Both the position numbers and the translations under genes were made by a program. A stretch of 64,000 nt of DNA from Pseudoxanthomonas sp. 3HH-4 (GTDB lineage Bacteria > Pseudomonadota > Gammaproteobacteria > Xanthomonadales > Xanthomonadaceae): contig NZ_VFPB01000002.1 of NCBI RefSeq assembly GCF_006716465.1, forward strand, positions 248,001 to 312,000, given 5' to 3'. Shown one piece after another: positions 18,247 to 31,532 of the stretch (its first letter is position 1; every line of letters starts with the position of its first letter). The notes beneath the pieces were generated by a model that was given only the letters and a program-made list of their open reading frames with translations, did no database searches and had not been told where the DNA came from.

Positions 18247-19932
18247 TCAGCGTTTCCCGCTGCGCAGGATCGAGAACAGGATCCATACCCCGCACAGGGC
18301 GGCGCCGAGGAAACCCAGCACGCCCAGCGCCATCAGCCACCGGTTGGAAACACCTCCGCCCACGCTGTTCATCACGATCGACGAACCGATAATCAGCGCA
18401 GCCGTGATGATGCCCATCGTCAGGCGGTTGGCGGCCCGGTCCACCTGCTCGCCGAACACCTTGAGCGTATCGACCTCGATGTGCATCTGCAGCTTGCCAC
18501 GCCTGGCCGACTGCAGCAGCCGATGCACGTCGCGCGGCATGTCGCGCAACAGGTCCACCAGCCCGGACAAGGTCCGCCGTCCGCGCCTTACCAGCACATC
18601 GGGCGCATAACGCTCCAGCATGGCGCGCTCCAGGAAGGGGCGCGCTTCGCTGGCCATGTCGAAGTCGGGATCGAGCTGGCGCCCCATGCCTTCCAGGGTG
18701 AGGAAGGCCTTGATCATCAGCGCCAGGTCCGCAGGCAGGCTGAGGCCGTGCTCGCGCAGCATTGCGGTCACGTCGCCGAGCATGGCGCCCATGCGCAGGT
18801 CCTTCAGCGGCACACCGCGGTACTGGTCGACGAAGGCATCGGCGGACTCCTGCAGCCGCAGCTCGTCGATATCGCGGTTCTCCTCGGTCCAGTCGGACAG
18901 GACTTCCGCCACGGCTTCCGGGTCGTGGGCGACCAGGCCATGCAGCAATCGCACGATCTGGAACCGCCGTTGCTCGGTGACACGTCCCACCATGCCGAAA
19001 TCGATCACGCCGATGGCGCCGTCCGGCATGTAGAAGATGTTGCCGGGATGCGGGTCGGCATGGAAGAAGCCGTCCTCCAGCACCATCTTCAGCACGATCC
19101 CCGCCCCGGTGCGCGCGAGCTGCCTGCGGTCCAGCCCCATCGCGTCCACGGTGGCAAGGTCGCGCCCGGGAATACCGTCCAGGCAGGCCTGCACATTGAG
19201 TCGCTCGCAGGTCCACTCCCAGTACACGCGTGGGATCACGATATCCTCGCGCCCCGCGAAATTCTGCGCGATGCGCTCGGCATTGCGGCATTCTGCGGCG
19301 AAATCCAGCTCGCGACGCAACGAGGCGCTGAACTGCTGCACGATGCGCTGCGGGTGGTAGCGGCGCAGCTCGGGAAGGTTCTTCTCGATGATCACGGCCA
19401 GATGTTTCAGCAGCCGGAGATCGGCCTCCACCGTGTCGCGGATGCCGGGGCGGCGTATTTTCAGCACCACGGCGCTGCCGTCGGCCAACCACGCGCGGTG
19501 CGCCTGTGCCAATGAGGCAGCAGCCAGGGGTTCCTGCTCGATCCGGTCGAAGACCGCTTCGGGATCCGCACCCAGGTCTTCGCGCAGTTGTGGCAGCACG
19601 TCCTCCCATTGCAACGCTGGCACGGCATTCTGCAACTGGCCGAGTTCATCAATCCACGCGGGCGGCAGCAGGTCCACGCGGGTGGCCAGCACCTGGCCAA
19701 GCTTCACGAACGTGGGTCCCAAGTCCTGCAGCGTGCAGCGCAGCCGCGCGGGCACGTCCATGCGCAACCTTCCTTCCTCTACCGCCTGCCAGTGCAACAG
19801 ACGCCCTGCCTTTTCCAGCACGCCTGCCATGCCGATGCGCTTGACGACATCGCCAAAGCCCCAGCGGATCAACACCGATGCGATCTCCTGCAATCGGCCC
19901 AGATCGCGCACCGTGCCCAGCGTTTCCCACAT
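18247..19932 (-). CDS. ubiB: UbiB/ABC1 family atypical kinase (ubiquinone biosynthesis)
   Basis: 561 residues (E. coli UbiB is 546). The ABC1 kinase marks are present: LGPTFVKLGQVLATR is the KxGQ motif, AAASLAQAHRAWL the alanine-rich nucleotide loop, VVLKIRRPGI the lysine strand, HADPHPGNIFYM the catalytic loop and GVIDFGMVGR the metal-binding DFG-like site. Two transmembrane segments close the protein (LTMGIITAALIIGSSIVMNS and ALGVLGFLGAALCGVWILF). UbiB supports the aerobic ubiquinone pathway, probably by handling hydrophobic intermediates. GGAGG precedes the ATG. It lies upstream of lexA but is likely a separate unit, since lexA has its own promoter. Confidence 0.9.
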   Translation of the reverse strand: MWETLGTVRDLGRLQEIASVLIRWGFGDVVKRIGMAGVLEKAGRLLHWQAVEEGRLRMDVPARLRCTLQDLGPTFVKLGQVLATRVDLLPPAWIDELGQLQNAVPALQWEDVLPQLREDLGADPEAVFDRIEQEPLAAASLAQAHRAWLADGSAVVLKIRRPGIRDTVEADLRLLKHLAVIIEKNLPELRRYHPQRIVQQFSASLRRELDFAAECRNAERIAQNFAGREDIVIPRVYWEWTCERLNVQACLDGIPGRDLATVDAMGLDRRQLARTGAGIVLKMVLEDGFFHADPHPGNIFYMPDGAIGVIDFGMVGRVTEQRRFQIVRLLHGLVAHDPEAVAEVLSDWTEENRDIDELRLQESADAFVDQYRGVPLKDLRMGAMLGDVTAMLREHGLSLPADLALMIKAFLTLEGMGRQLDPDFDMASEARPFLERAMLERYAPDVLVRRGRRTLSGLVDLLRDMPRDVHRLLQSARRGKLQMHIEVDTLKVFGEQVDRAANRLTMGIITAALIIGSSIVMNSVGGGVSNRWLMALGVLGFLGAALCGVWILFSILRSGKR

Positions 19933-19963
19933 CACCGTATTCCTCCGCGCAGGGTCGCCGCGA

Positions 19964-20455
19964 TCACAACCGTTCCAACCCGTCGAGCGCGGTCGCCACC
20001 GTCTGCCGGCGCACGGCATCGCGGTCGCCGGAGAACTGGAAAACCTCGGCGCGCGCATAGCCGCCCCGCCGCTTCCAGCCGATCCAGACCGTACCCACCG
20101 GCTTGTCCGCGCTCCCGCCACCCGGGCCGGCAATGCCGGTCACGGCCACCGCGACGCTGGCACCCGAACTGACCAGCGCCCCGGACACCATTTCGATCAC
20201 CGTCTCACGGCTGACCGCACCATGCGTCTCCAGCGTCTGCGGCCGTACGCCCAGCAGGGCCTGCTTGGCTTCGTAGCTGTACGCCGCCAAACCGCAATCG
20301 AACCAGTCCGACGAACCGGCGATGTCGGTCACGCACTTGGCGATCCAGCCGCCCGTGCAGCTTTCCGCCGTGACCAGATGATCGCGGCCTTGCCTGAGGC
20401 GTTCGCCCAGACGGTGGGCCAGGACGCGTAGTTCTTCATCGGTGGGGACGGACAT
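19964..20455 (-). CDS. CinA C-terminal domain protein (NMN amidohydrolase-like)
   Basis: 163 residues, the single-domain PncC/YgaD form without the N-terminal CinA domain. LVTAESCTGGWIAK, AVSRETVIEMVSGAL, VAVTGIAGPGGGSADKPVGTV and RDAVRRQTVATALDGL are the conserved family stretches. The family deamidates nicotinamide mononucleotide in NAD recycling and is often found next to recA. Here it lies five kilobases upstream of lexA-recA on the same strand, 31 bp before ubiB, so the two may share a transcript. The start at 20455 gives the standard length. Confidence 0.9.
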   Translation of the reverse strand: MSVPTDEELRVLAHRLGERLRQGRDHLVTAESCTGGWIAKCVTDIAGSSDWFDCGLAAYSYEAKQALLGVRPQTLETHGAVSRETVIEMVSGALVSSGASVAVAVTGIAGPGGGSADKPVGTVWIGWKRRGGYARAEVFQFSGDRDAVRRQTVATALDGLERL

Positions 20456-20530
20456 TATCGGTTCCGACTGGGGGGCGTGCGTGTTGTAGCCGATTTGTGC
20501 GGCGCTGTCGCCCCGCCGTGCGGCCCCAAA

Positions 20531-20562
20531 AAGAAAACGGCCCGCCTGGGAGGCGGGCCGTT
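20531..20562 (-). terminator. Terminator of the TonB-dependent receptor gene
   Basis: Perfect 12-pair stem AACGGCCCGCCT / AGGCGGGCCGTT with a three-base loop, followed on the minus strand by TTCTTTTT. It lies 22 bp past the receptor stop. Confidence 0.9.
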
Positions 20563-20583
20563 CGCGGTGTTCTGCGAAGGGGA

Positions 20584-23148
20584 TCAGTAACGCACGCGCA
20601 GGGTCACGCCATACATGCGGGGGGCGCCAAGGAACGCATTGAAGGTGTTGAACGGGTTGTTCGGCGCCGGCGACACGTTCTGCAGCGGCCCATCGAAGCC
20701 GACCTGCACGTAGTCCTCGTCGGTGATGTTGGTGCCCCAGAATTCCAGCATCCAGCGCTGGTCCTGCGCGCCGATGCCGAACCGTGCGTTGGCCACGGCG
20801 TAGGCGTCCTGCATCTTTTCCGGGTCCAGGTCGGAACCGGTGTTGTACTTGGACACGTACTTGGCCCCGATGTTGAAGCGCGCCATCAGGCTGCCGACAT
20901 CCCACTCATAGGTCAGCGACGCCGACCCGGACCACTTCGGCGCGAAGCTCATCTGCGAGCCAGGCAGCTTGTACAGCGCGCCCGTGGGCGCCACGAAGTC
21001 ACCGCCTGGGATGTTGTCGCCGTACTGCGTGTCGGCATACATCAGGCCGCCCTGCAGCATCAGGCCACGGATCGAGCGAGGCTGCCACAGCAGTTCCGCA
21101 TCCAGGCCTTGCGAGGTGACTTCCGGGATCGAGCGCACCACGAAGCTGGTGCCGAGGAAGCTGTTGAGCTGGAAGTCCTCGTATTTCTGGTGGAACAGGG
21201 TGGCGTTCAACAACAGGTTGCCGTCCAGCCACGTGGTCTTGGCGCCCAGTTCGTAGCTGTCGACGAACTCGCCCGCGAACGAGGTGTCGAGCACCGGCAG
21301 GATGCCCGTGCCGCCGCTGGACAGACCGTTGGACGACTGCACGCGATCGAGGTTGAAGCCGCCGCCCTTGTAGCCGCGGGCGAACGAACCGTAGGTCATG
21401 ACGTGCTCGTTCCAACGGTACGCCGCCTTCAGCGTGCCGGACCATTCCTTCTCTTCGCGCTCCTGCACCGTGTCGCGCGTGGGCGCGTTGTGCAGGGGGT
21501 TGGCCCACGGCAGGCAGCCGTAGCCGACCACCGTCGGCGCCGCGGCGCTGGCCTGCGCGACCGTCAGACCGCGCGCCACCAGCGCGGCGACCACCTGCGC
21601 CGGGTTGGCCAGCATCGAACCGCAGCCTGCACCGCCGTTCGGGTTGCTGTAGTTCGAGATCAGTGTCTTCTTCTCGCGGGTGTAGCGCAGGCCCAGGGTA
21701 AGGTCGAGCGCATCGGTGGCGTGCCAGGTGTTGTTGGTGAACAGCGCCGTGCTCTTGGCGCTCTGCTCGTAGGTATCCAGCGCACCCAGGCCGGCGAACA
21801 CGGTGCCGAACGGGCGGCCCGTCGCCTGCGACAGGAACAGCGGCGCGGTCGGCGACTGGCCCAGAGCCGGATTGATGATCGACAGCAGCGCAACCGACAG
21901 ATAGGGCTCGTAGTGCGAGCCGATGCGATAGGTCTCGGTACGGTCCAGGTCTTCGTCGGTATAGAACGCACCGACCATCCAGTCGATGTGGTCGTTGCCG
22001 CCCGTCAGGCGGAACTCCTGGCTGAAGGTCTTGAAGCCGGTGAAGGACTCGTCCTCGTCTGCCACGCGGTACAGGATATCGGCCGTGCTGAAGTCATAGT
22101 CCAGGCCGTTGATCGCCTCCCACTCGCGTTGTGCGGTGATCGACGTCAGGGTGGCGCCGCCGAACCAGGACGAATCCCAGTTCACCTCGACGGCCACGCC
22201 ATTTTCCTTGATGTCCTGCGTGGTGGGACGGTTACTGTAGGCCACCCGGTCGAACGGATCGTCGCCCGGCGCTGCAACCGCCTTGCCCCCGACCAGAGCA
22301 TTGAGGATCGCCGCCGTGGCACCCACCGTGGTCTGCACCGCCGCGCAGCAGTTCTCCTCACGGCTGGTGAAATCCCCGGACACCAGGATTTCCAGGTTCT
22401 CCGAGGGCTCCAGCAACAGCTTGCCGCGCACCGTGTGGAAGTTCTGGTCGTTGTCGTCGGTTTCCTGGCGCGGGCCGTTGCCCGTGCGGACATCCATCCA
22501 GCCGTCGCGCTTGCGCTTGGCTGCGTAGATGTTGAATGCACCCGCCTCGCCCAGTGCATCGTTGTAGCTGCCGGACACGCCCAGCGCACCATAATTGCCG
22601 ACCGTGACTTCGCCCTCCGCGCTCTGGGTGTAGCTCGGGCGGCGGGTGACCACATTGATGACGCCGGCCGAGGTGTTCTTTCCGAACACCGTGCCCTGCG
22701 GCCCCTTCAGCACCTCGATGCGTTCAAGTTGCCCGAGATCGCCGAAGCCGACGCTGTTGCGCGGACGGTACACGCCATCGATCACCACGCCGACCGATGA
22801 CTCCAGGCCGACGTTGTCACCCACCGTGCCAACGCCGCGGATACGGGCGGTGGTGATGGCTTCACTCTGGGTGCTGGTGACGGTCAGGCCGGGCACCAGG
22901 ACCTGCAGGTCCTTGATGTCGCGCACGCCGGTGTCCTGCAGCAGCTGCTCGGACACCGCCGTCACCGAGATCGGCACGTCCTGCATGGCTTCCTCGCGCT
23001 TCTGCGCGGTGACCGTCATGGTCGCCAACGTGGTGGGTTCTTCCTCTGCCGCGGGTGCGGCCTGCTGCGCATACGCGTGCGAGCTGGCGCAGAGCGCGGC
23101 GAAGACGGCAAGTGAAAGCGCTTTGTGCCTGGGCGATGCGGTGACCAT
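20584..23148 (-). CDS. TonB-dependent outer membrane receptor
   Basis: 854 residues from the ATG preceded by GGAGGGGAG. A signal peptide ends near SSHAYAQ. TLATMTVTAQKREE contains the TonB box region, followed by the plug (VPISVTAVSEQLLQDTGV, IRGVGTVGDN, IEVLKGPQGTVFGKN, VINVVTRRPSY) and a long beta-barrel ending in the aromatic GVTLRVRY. The family imports siderophores, vitamins or oligosaccharides using the proton motive force via TonB-ExbBD. The type resembles the numerous pesticin/FyuA-like receptors of Xanthomonadaceae. No partner transporter or sigma/anti-sigma pair is adjacent, so the substrate is unknown. mutS is divergent on the other side. Confidence 0.93.
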   Translation of the reverse strand: MVTASPRHKALSLAVFAALCASSHAYAQQAAPAAEEEPTTLATMTVTAQKREEAMQDVPISVTAVSEQLLQDTGVRDIKDLQVLVPGLTVTSTQSEAITTARIRGVGTVGDNVGLESSVGVVIDGVYRPRNSVGFGDLGQLERIEVLKGPQGTVFGKNTSAGVINVVTRRPSYTQSAEGEVTVGNYGALGVSGSYNDALGEAGAFNIYAAKRKRDGWMDVRTGNGPRQETDDNDQNFHTVRGKLLLEPSENLEILVSGDFTSREENCCAAVQTTVGATAAILNALVGGKAVAAPGDDPFDRVAYSNRPTTQDIKENGVAVEVNWDSSWFGGATLTSITAQREWEAINGLDYDFSTADILYRVADEDESFTGFKTFSQEFRLTGGNDHIDWMVGAFYTDEDLDRTETYRIGSHYEPYLSVALLSIINPALGQSPTAPLFLSQATGRPFGTVFAGLGALDTYEQSAKSTALFTNNTWHATDALDLTLGLRYTREKKTLISNYSNPNGGAGCGSMLANPAQVVAALVARGLTVAQASAAAPTVVGYGCLPWANPLHNAPTRDTVQEREEKEWSGTLKAAYRWNEHVMTYGSFARGYKGGGFNLDRVQSSNGLSSGGTGILPVLDTSFAGEFVDSYELGAKTTWLDGNLLLNATLFHQKYEDFQLNSFLGTSFVVRSIPEVTSQGLDAELLWQPRSIRGLMLQGGLMYADTQYGDNIPGGDFVAPTGALYKLPGSQMSFAPKWSGSASLTYEWDVGSLMARFNIGAKYVSKYNTGSDLDPEKMQDAYAVANARFGIGAQDQRWMLEFWGTNITDEDYVQVGFDGPLQNVSPAPNNPFNTFNAFLGAPRMYGVTLRVRY

Positions 23149-23471
23149 GTTCTCCCCTCCAAGGGTCATGTGCTGGCGACGGGTGCTTGTGTGTTTCCGG
23201 TGTAACGTGCAGCGATGCCGCTGTGGCGAACGCAACTCCCCTTGCGTCAACGCGAAATTAACACCCACTTCACAGCACGGCATTCTGCACTGCGTCGATA
23301 CGCAGGCCATCACTTTGGCATGGATAAGTCACTGATTTTCCGAACGATCGTGCGGAACTTTCATTACGCGCGCTGCCAACCGAGGTGGTTGCACCTCGTT
23401 CCACTCCGCGGCCACGCTCGCCCAGCCGCTACAATCAGCACCCTTTCGCACTTCCCCTCCCCACAGGCCTC

Positions 23472-26048
23472 GTGAGCAAAGACAAGTCGGAACACACGCC
23501 CCTGATGAAGCAGTTCTTCGCCGCCAAGGCGGAGTACCCGGACCTTCTGCTGTTGTTCCGGATGGGCGACTTCTACGAGCTGTTCTACGACGATGCCCGC
23601 AAGGCGGCCCGGCTGCTCGACATCACGCTGACCCAGCGCGGCAGTTCGGGTGGCGCGCCCATCCCGATGGCGGGCGTGCCGGTCCATGCCTGCGAAGGCT
23701 ACCTGGCACGACTGGTGGCGTTGGGCGAATCGGTGGCGATCTGCGAGCAGATTGGCGATCCGGCACTGGCGAAAGGGCTGGTCGAACGGAAAGTGGTGCG
23801 CGTGGTCACCCCAGGCACCGTCACCGACGAAGCGCTGCTCAACGAGCGCCGCGATACGCTGCTCATGACCGTCGCGCGCGGCCGCTCGGGCTATGGCCTT
23901 GCATGGGCGGACCTGGCCGGCGGTCGCTTCATGGTCAACGAGCTGGAGAGCGACGACGCCCTCGAGGCCGAACTCTCGCGCCTGGAGCCGGCCGAACTGC
24001 TGGTCCCCGACGAAGAAGGCTGGCCAGCGTTCCTGCAGCAGCGCACCGGCGTGCGCCGCCGGGCGCCCTGGCTGTTCGATCCTGACAGCGGTCGTCGGCA
24101 GTTGCTGAATTTTTTCGGCCTGCACGATCTCAGCGGCTTCGGCATCGATGACAAGCCGCTCGCCACGGGCGCTGCGGGTGCCCTGCTCGGTTATGTGGAA
24201 GAAACCCAGAAGCAGCGCCTGCCCCACCTGACCGCGATCGCAGTGGAATCGGCCGGCGACGCCATCGCCATGAACGCGGCCACGCGCCGCCACCTGGAAC
24301 TCGATACGCGCGTCGACGGCGACACGCGGCACACGCTGCTCGGCGTGCTCGATTCCACCATCACGCCAATGGGGGGGCGCCTGCTGCGTCGCTGGCTGCA
24401 CCGGCCGCTGCGCGACCAGCGCGTGCTGCGCGAACGCCACCAGGCCTTGGCCACCCTGATCGAACATGGCACCGATGGCGAGCTGCGGACGGGCTTCCGT
24501 GCGCTGGGCGATGTGGAACGCATCCTCACCCGTGTGGCGTTGCGCTCTGCACGGCCGCGCGACCTGTCCACGCTGCGCGATGGCCTCGCCCTGTTGCCGG
24601 ACGTGCGTGCGTACCTGGTGCCACTGGATGCGCCGCGCCTGCAGGCGCTGGCGATGGAGCTGGGTGAGCACGCTGATACCGCGTCGCTGCTGCTGGCCGC
24701 CATCGCACCGCAGCCGCCGCTCAAACTCACTGATGGTGGCGTGCTGGCCGACGGCTACGATGCCGAGCTGGACGAACTGCGCCAACTCAGCACCCACGCG
24801 GACCAGTTCCTGGTCGACCTGGAAGCCCGGGAACGCGAGAGCAGCGGCATTCCCACGCTGAAGGTGGGCTACAACCGCGTGCACGGCTATTACATCGAGA
24901 TCAGCAAGGGCCAGGCGGAGAAGGCCCCGGTGCACTACACGCGCCGGCAGACATTGACCGGCGCCGAGCGCTACATCACCGAAGAGCTGAAACAGTTCGA
25001 GGACAAAGTGCTTTCGGCACGCGAACGCGCGCTATCGCGCGAGAAGCTGCTCTACGACGCGCTGCTGGACACGCTCAACGAACGACTCGAACCACTGAAG
25101 CGCTGCGCTGCCGCGCTCAGCGAACTCGATGTACTCGCCGCATTCGCCGAGCGGGCGCAGGCACTGGACTGGACCCAGCCGGAACTCAACGATGTGCCGG
25201 GCCTGCGGATCGAGCGCGGCCGCCACCCCGTGGTGGAGGCAGTGCGCAAGGAGCCCTTCGAGCCCAACGACCTGCACCTGCACGAAGAGCGGCGCATGCT
25301 GGTCATCACCGGCCCGAACATGGGCGGCAAGAGCACCTACATGCGGCAGAACGCGCTGATCGTGCTGCTCGCCCATATCGGCAGCTTCGTGCCCGCCTCG
25401 CGCGCCGTCATCGGCCCGGTCGACCGCATCCTCACCCGGATCGGCGCCGGTGACGATCTCGCCCGCGGGCAGTCCACCTTCATGGTCGAGATGGCGGAGA
25501 CCAGTTACATCCTGCACCACGCCACCGCGCAGTCACTGGTGCTGATGGACGAGATCGGCCGCGGCACATCGACCTACGACGGTTTGGCGCTGGCCGACGC
25601 CGTCGCGCGCCATCTCGCGGCAACCAACCGCTGCCACACCTTGTTCGCCACCCACTATTTCGAATTGACCGCGTTGGCCAACGAAACAGACAGCGGCATC
25701 GCCAACGTGCACCTCGATGCCGTCGAACACGGCGATACGCTGGTCTTCATGCACGCGGTGAAGGAAGGCGCGGCGGACCGCAGCTTCGGCCTGCAGGTGG
25801 CCGCGCTTGCCGGCCTGCCGAGGACCACGCTGCAGCAGGCGCGTCGTCGCCTGGCCGAACTGGAGCAGCGTGGCCGCGATACGCACGCCTCTGACATGGC
25901 GCCACAAGCGCTCGATGCCCCGCAGCAGTTCGGCTTGTTCGCCGCCAGGCCATCGGCCGCGCAGGAAGCGCTTGCCGCGATCGATCCGGACGAACTGACG
26001 CCCAAGCAGGCACTCGAAGCCATGTACCGGCTGAAAGCCCTGCTCTGA
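23472..26048 (+). CDS. mutS: DNA mismatch repair protein MutS
   Basis: 858 residues from a GTG at 23472 ([16 protein letters not shown]), which matches family N-termini; an ATG at 23505 would shorten it by 11 residues. The mismatch-recognition motif is [13 protein letters not shown] (Phe-x-Glu). The lever and clamp domains follow, then the ATPase: Walker [26 protein letters not shown], Walker [17 protein letters not shown] and the signature [10 protein letters not shown]-terminal tetramer segment ends [15 protein letters not shown]. MutS finds mismatches and recruits MutL. The Shine-Dalgarno is weak. Possible hairpin GGTGCC-GACC-GGCACC at 26082-26097 may end the transcript. Confidence 0.96.
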   Translation: MSKDKSEHTPLMKQFFAAKAEYPDLLLLFRMGDFYELFYDDARKAARLLDITLTQRGSSGGAPIPMAGVPVHACEGYLARLVALGESVAICEQIGDPALAKGLVERKVVRVVTPGTVTDEALLNERRDTLLMTVARGRSGYGLAWADLAGGRFMVNELESDDALEAELSRLEPAELLVPDEEGWPAFLQQRTGVRRRAPWLFDPDSGRRQLLNFFGLHDLSGFGIDDKPLATGAAGALLGYVEETQKQRLPHLTAIAVESAGDAIAMNAATRRHLELDTRVDGDTRHTLLGVLDSTITPMGGRLLRRWLHRPLRDQRVLRERHQALATLIEHGTDGELRTGFRALGDVERILTRVALRSARPRDLSTLRDGLALLPDVRAYLVPLDAPRLQALAMELGEHADTASLLLAAIAPQPPLKLTDGGVLADGYDAELDELRQLSTHADQFLVDLEARERESSGIPTLKVGYNRVHGYYIEISKGQAEKAPVHYTRRQTLTGAERYITEELKQFEDKVLSARERALSREKLLYDALLDTLNERLEPLKRCAAALSELDVLAAFAERAQALDWTQPELNDVPGLRIERGRHPVVEAVRKEPFEPNDLHLHEERRMLVITGPNMGGKSTYMRQNALIVLLAHIGSFVPASRAVIGPVDRILTRIGAGDDLARGQSTFMVEMAETSYILHHATAQSLVLMDEIGRGTSTYDGLALADAVARHLAATNRCHTLFATHYFELTALANETDSGIANVHLDAVEHGDTLVFMHAVKEGAADRSFGLQVAALAGLPRTTLQQARRRLAELEQRGRDTHASDMAPQALDAPQQFGLFAARPSAAQEALAAIDPDELTPKQALEAMYRLKALL

Positions 26049-28729
<2,681 letters not shown>

Positions 28730-28883
28730 TCCGATGGGCGCGCCGGACGGCCTGCACGCCTGAGGTGGGGGCGGGCCGATCCCGGCCCGCCGGTCGGCGC
28801 CCGCTATTGTGAGGCGGTGGTCACATCGTTTGGCGCTAGGATGATCGTCGCCACTATCACTCGTCCAGGAGGACGGCCACACG

Positions 28884-29501
28884 ATGAGCAACCAGTCACT
28901 CGCAGAAGAACTTTTCGCCCAACTGCAGGGCGCACCGCTGCAGCAGGTCTCGCAGCAACTCGGCGTGGGACAGATGCAGACCTCCGGCGCCGTGGCGGCG
29001 GCCCTGCCCTTGCTGCTGGGTGCGCTGGGCAAGAATGCCGCGCAGCCCCAGGGCGCCGAGGCGCTGTTCGGCGCGCTGCAGAAAGACCATGCCGGCCTGG
29101 ATCTTGGCAGCGTGCTGGGTGCGGTGCTGGGAGGTGGCTCGGCCTCCAGTCGCCAGACGGATGGGGCCGCCATCCTCGGTCACATCTTCGGCGGATCCCA
29201 GCCGCGAGCGGAAGCCAGCCTCGGCCAGGCGACGGGACTGGGCGGCGACAAGTCGGCGATGCTGATGAAGATACTGGCACCCATCGTGCTGTCCTTCCTG
29301 GCCCAGCGTTTCCTGGGCCAAGGCAACGCCAACCCGAGCGCACTGGGCCAGGTACTGGGCCAGGAGCGGCAGGTCGCGCAGCAGCAAGGCGGACTGGGTG
29401 GGGGCCTGCTCGGCGCCGTGCTTGACCAGGACGGCGATGGGCAACTGGGCCTGGGCGACATCCTCAAAATCGGCAGCGGCATGCTGGGCGGCGGACGCTG
29501 A
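28884..29501 (+). CDS. DUF937 domain protein
   Basis: 205 residues, start preceded by AGGAGG. The sequence is rich in G, A, Q and L, with repeated helices such as LAEELFAQLQGAPLQQVSQQL, AVAAALPLLLGALGKNA and GSVLGAVLGGG. The middle contains DKSAMLMKILAPIVLSFLAQ. The end GAVLDQDGDGQLGLGDILK looks like a single calcium-binding-type loop. This matches the DUF937/YidB-like family, whose function is not established. There is no signal peptide. It has its own ribosome site and terminator and no functional neighbour. Confidence 0.85.
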   Translation: MSNQSLAEELFAQLQGAPLQQVSQQLGVGQMQTSGAVAAALPLLLGALGKNAAQPQGAEALFGALQKDHAGLDLGSVLGAVLGGGSASSRQTDGAAILGHIFGGSQPRAEASLGQATGLGGDKSAMLMKILAPIVLSFLAQRFLGQGNANPSALGQVLGQERQVAQQQGGLGGGLLGAVLDQDGDGQLGLGDILKIGSGMLGGGR

Positions 29502-29533
29502 TCCGCTTCCACGTAGCGCACAGTTGCAACAAG

Positions 29534-29565
29534 GAAGGGCGCCATCGGCGCCCTTCTTCCGTTTC
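29534..29565 (+). terminator. Terminator of the DUF937 gene
   Basis: Perfect stem GAAGGGCGCC / GGCGCCCTTC with loop ATC followed by TTCCGTTTC. It lies 32 bp past the plus-strand stop and can also serve the convergent hslR gene. Confidence 0.8.
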
Positions 29566-29579
29566 AGGCGCGGGTACGG

Positions 29580-29981
29580 CTACAGCGCATCGATGTCGCC
29601 CAACGCGCGGATCAGGCGGCGCGCGCGCTTGTCCGGTCGCGACTGCGGCGCCTGGTAGCCGGCACGCTCTGCCTGCCGTGCCGCCAGCGCGGCGACACGC
29701 CGCGCCCGCGAGTCGTCGGACTCCACGTACAGCGCCTGCGCTCCGGCCGCCGGGCCGCGCTTGTCGCTGAGCGCACGGACTTCTATCTCGAACACGTCCT
29801 CGCCCCGCGTCACCGCCAGCACGTCGCCCACCCGCACTGCGCGCGAGGATTTCGCGCGCTGTCCCGCCGCGTCGACCTTGCCGGTCTCGATGGCCTGTTT
29901 GGCCAGGCTGCGCGTCCTGAAGAAACGGGCCGCCCAGAGCCATAGATCCAAGCGAACGGAAGCATCGGAAGAATCGGTCAT
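29580..29981 (-). CDS. hslR: Heat-shock RNA-binding protein Hsp15 (S4 domain)
   Basis: 133 residues. The N-terminal S4 RNA-binding domain reads VRLDLWLWAARFFRTRSLAK, with GKVDAAGQRAK and VRVGDVLAV after it. The C-terminus is basic (SRPDKRARRLIRAL). Hsp15 binds 50S subunits that carry stalled nascent peptidyl-tRNA and helps recycle them. The start codon is at 29981. It is a short monocistronic gene between the DUF937 terminator and rplS, convergent with the first. S4 proteins are easily confused with one another, but length and basic tail fit HslR. Confidence 0.9.
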   Translation of the reverse strand: MTDSSDASVRLDLWLWAARFFRTRSLAKQAIETGKVDAAGQRAKSSRAVRVGDVLAVTRGEDVFEIEVRALSDKRGPAAGAQALYVESDDSRARRVAALAARQAERAGYQAPQSRPDKRARRLIRALGDIDAL

Positions 29982-30106
29982 CGGAATATGGAGAGTGCCG
30001 CCTCAGGGCAGGCGTGCAGGAAAGATGGGAAACCGCAGCTCAGCCTTGTGCCCGTACGCACCCCGGCACGCCTTAGTCTGCACCGGAATCCGCTCGCCGG
30101 AACGCA

Positions 30107-30130
30107 AACGGCCACCCGAAGGTGGCCGTT
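30107..30130 (-). terminator. Terminator after rplS
   Basis: Ten-pair stem AACGGCCACC / GGTGGCCGTT with loop CGAA, followed on the minus strand by a weak T-rich tail (TGCGTT). It sits 24 bp past the rplS stop and should end the ribosomal protein operon. Confidence 0.75.
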
Positions 30131-30153
30131 CCTGCGACACGCTTGCGCCGGAC

Positions 30154-30561
30154 TTACTCGGCGGAAGCAGCGGCTGCAGCGGCGGCCTGGCGGGCGACCT
30201 TGGCGGCGGCGTTGGCAGCCAGGTCTTCCTTGATGCGGGCGGCCTTGCCTTCCAGTTCGCGCAGGTAATACAGCTTGCCGGCGCGGACCTTGCCGCGGCG
30301 CTTCACTTCGACCGAGTCGATGGTGGCGCTGTGGGTCTGGAACACGCGCTCGACGCCGTAGCCGTGCGAGATCTTGCGGACGGTGAACGCGGAGTTCAGG
30401 CCGGCGTTCTTCTTGGCGATGACAACGCCTTCGTACGCCTGCACGCGCTCACGGTTGCCTTCCTTCACTTTCACGTTGACGACCACGGTGTCACCGGGGC
30501 CGAACGCGGGCAGCTCGCGCGTGATCTGGGAGGCTTCGAATTCCTGGAGGAGCTTGCTCAT
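30154..30561 (-). CDS. rplS: 50S ribosomal protein bL19
   Basis: 135 residues starting [68 protein letters not shown] and [19 protein letters not shown] are the conserved bL19 body. The C-terminal 25 residues are alanine-rich ([21 protein letters not shown]), a common extension in this group. The protein sits at the 30S-50S interface. It is the last gene of rpsP-rimM-trmD-rplS, 149 bp after trmD, which is wide enough for an internal promoter. Confidence 0.97.
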   Translation of the reverse strand: MSKLLQEFEASQITRELPAFGPGDTVVVNVKVKEGNRERVQAYEGVVIAKKNAGLNSAFTVRKISHGYGVERVFQTHSATIDSVEVKRRGKVRAGKLYYLRELEGKAARIKEDLAANAAAKVARQAAAAAAASAE

Positions 30562-30710
30562 GTTGGCACCAATGCTTGTATGCGTGATTGTGTCTTGCGA
30601 CAACGAAAACTGATGCAGTCGCCGAATTGCGCCGCACGATATTGTTATGGGATCCGGGGGCGTGAACCGCCCAAGGGTCGCGCATTCTACCGGATTCCCG
30701 GCCGGACTGG

Positions 30711-31469
30711 CTACCCTGCCCCGTCACCACGGGCCTGAGCTGCCCGGAAGGCGGCCAGCAGGGCCTTGTCGGCCTTGGTCAGGCCCGCTTCGTTCAGCAG
30801 GTCGGGCCTGCGCAGCCAAGTACGCCCCAGCGCCTGCTGGCGACGCCAGCGGGCGATGGCGGCATGGTCGCCGGACCGCAGGACCGCCGGGACGTCACCC
30901 AACGGGTGGCTGGACGGGTGGGTGAAATGAGGGCAATCGAGCAGGCCATCGCCTTCGAAACTGTCCTGGATGGCCGAATCCGCATCGTTCAGCGCGCCGT
31001 CCTGCAGGCGGCCGACCGCGTCGATGACCACGGCCGCCGCCAGTTCACCGCCGGACAGTACGTAGTCGCCGATGGACAGTTCCTCGTCCACCTCGGCATC
31101 GAGGAAACGCTCGTCCACGCCCTCGTAGCGGCCGCACAGCAGGATCATGCGCGGCAGCACAGCCAGTTCGCGCGCCTTCTTCTGGGTCAGCGGCGCGCCC
31201 TGGGGGCTCAGGTAGATCAGGGGCGCCGGCGCAGCATCCGCGGCACGGACCGCCTCCAGGCAGGCCTGCAGCGGCTCGATCATCATCACCATGCCGGGAC
31301 CGCCACCGAACGGACGGTCGTCCACACGGCGGTAACCGCCGGTGGCGTAGTCGCGCGGATTCCAGCCATGCAGCGACAGCAGCCCACGCTCCTGCGCGCG
31401 CCCGACCACGCCAACGGCGGCCGCCTGGGCAATGAACTCGGGGAACAGGGTCATGACGTCGATACGCAT
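30711..31469 (-). CDS. trmD: tRNA (guanine-37-N1)-methyltransferase
   Basis: 252 residues from the ATG giving [12 protein letters not shown]. The deep trefoil-knot SPOUT fold is shown by [24 protein letters not shown] and [19 protein letters not shown]. It methylates G37 next to the anticodon of several tRNAs with S-adenosylmethionine and prevents +1 frameshifting. The C-terminal helical domain ends [18 protein letters not shown]. It lies between rimM (63 bp upstream) and rplS in the classic translation operon. No odd features. Confidence 0.97.
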   Translation of the reverse strand: MRIDVMTLFPEFIAQAAAVGVVGRAQERGLLSLHGWNPRDYATGGYRRVDDRPFGGGPGMVMMIEPLQACLEAVRAADAAPAPLIYLSPQGAPLTQKKARELAVLPRMILLCGRYEGVDERFLDAEVDEELSIGDYVLSGGELAAAVVIDAVGRLQDGALNDADSAIQDSFEGDGLLDCPHFTHPSSHPLGDVPAVLRSGDHAAIARWRRQQALGRTWLRRPDLLNEAGLTKADKALLAAFRAAQARGDGAG

Positions 31470-31532
31470 GGCGATCGGCTGCAACTCGATGGGAACGCAG
31501 GGTAACCGCCACGGCGGTCGCCGGCGAGGCGG

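Noticed and set aside
20497-22800. 767-residue open frame antisense to the TonB receptor, and similar long frames antisense to alaS (13281-15473), radA (36148-37506) and katG (26453-29173)
   Set aside because: High GC leaves the opposite strand open. They lack recognisable domains and lie wholly over well-supported genes.
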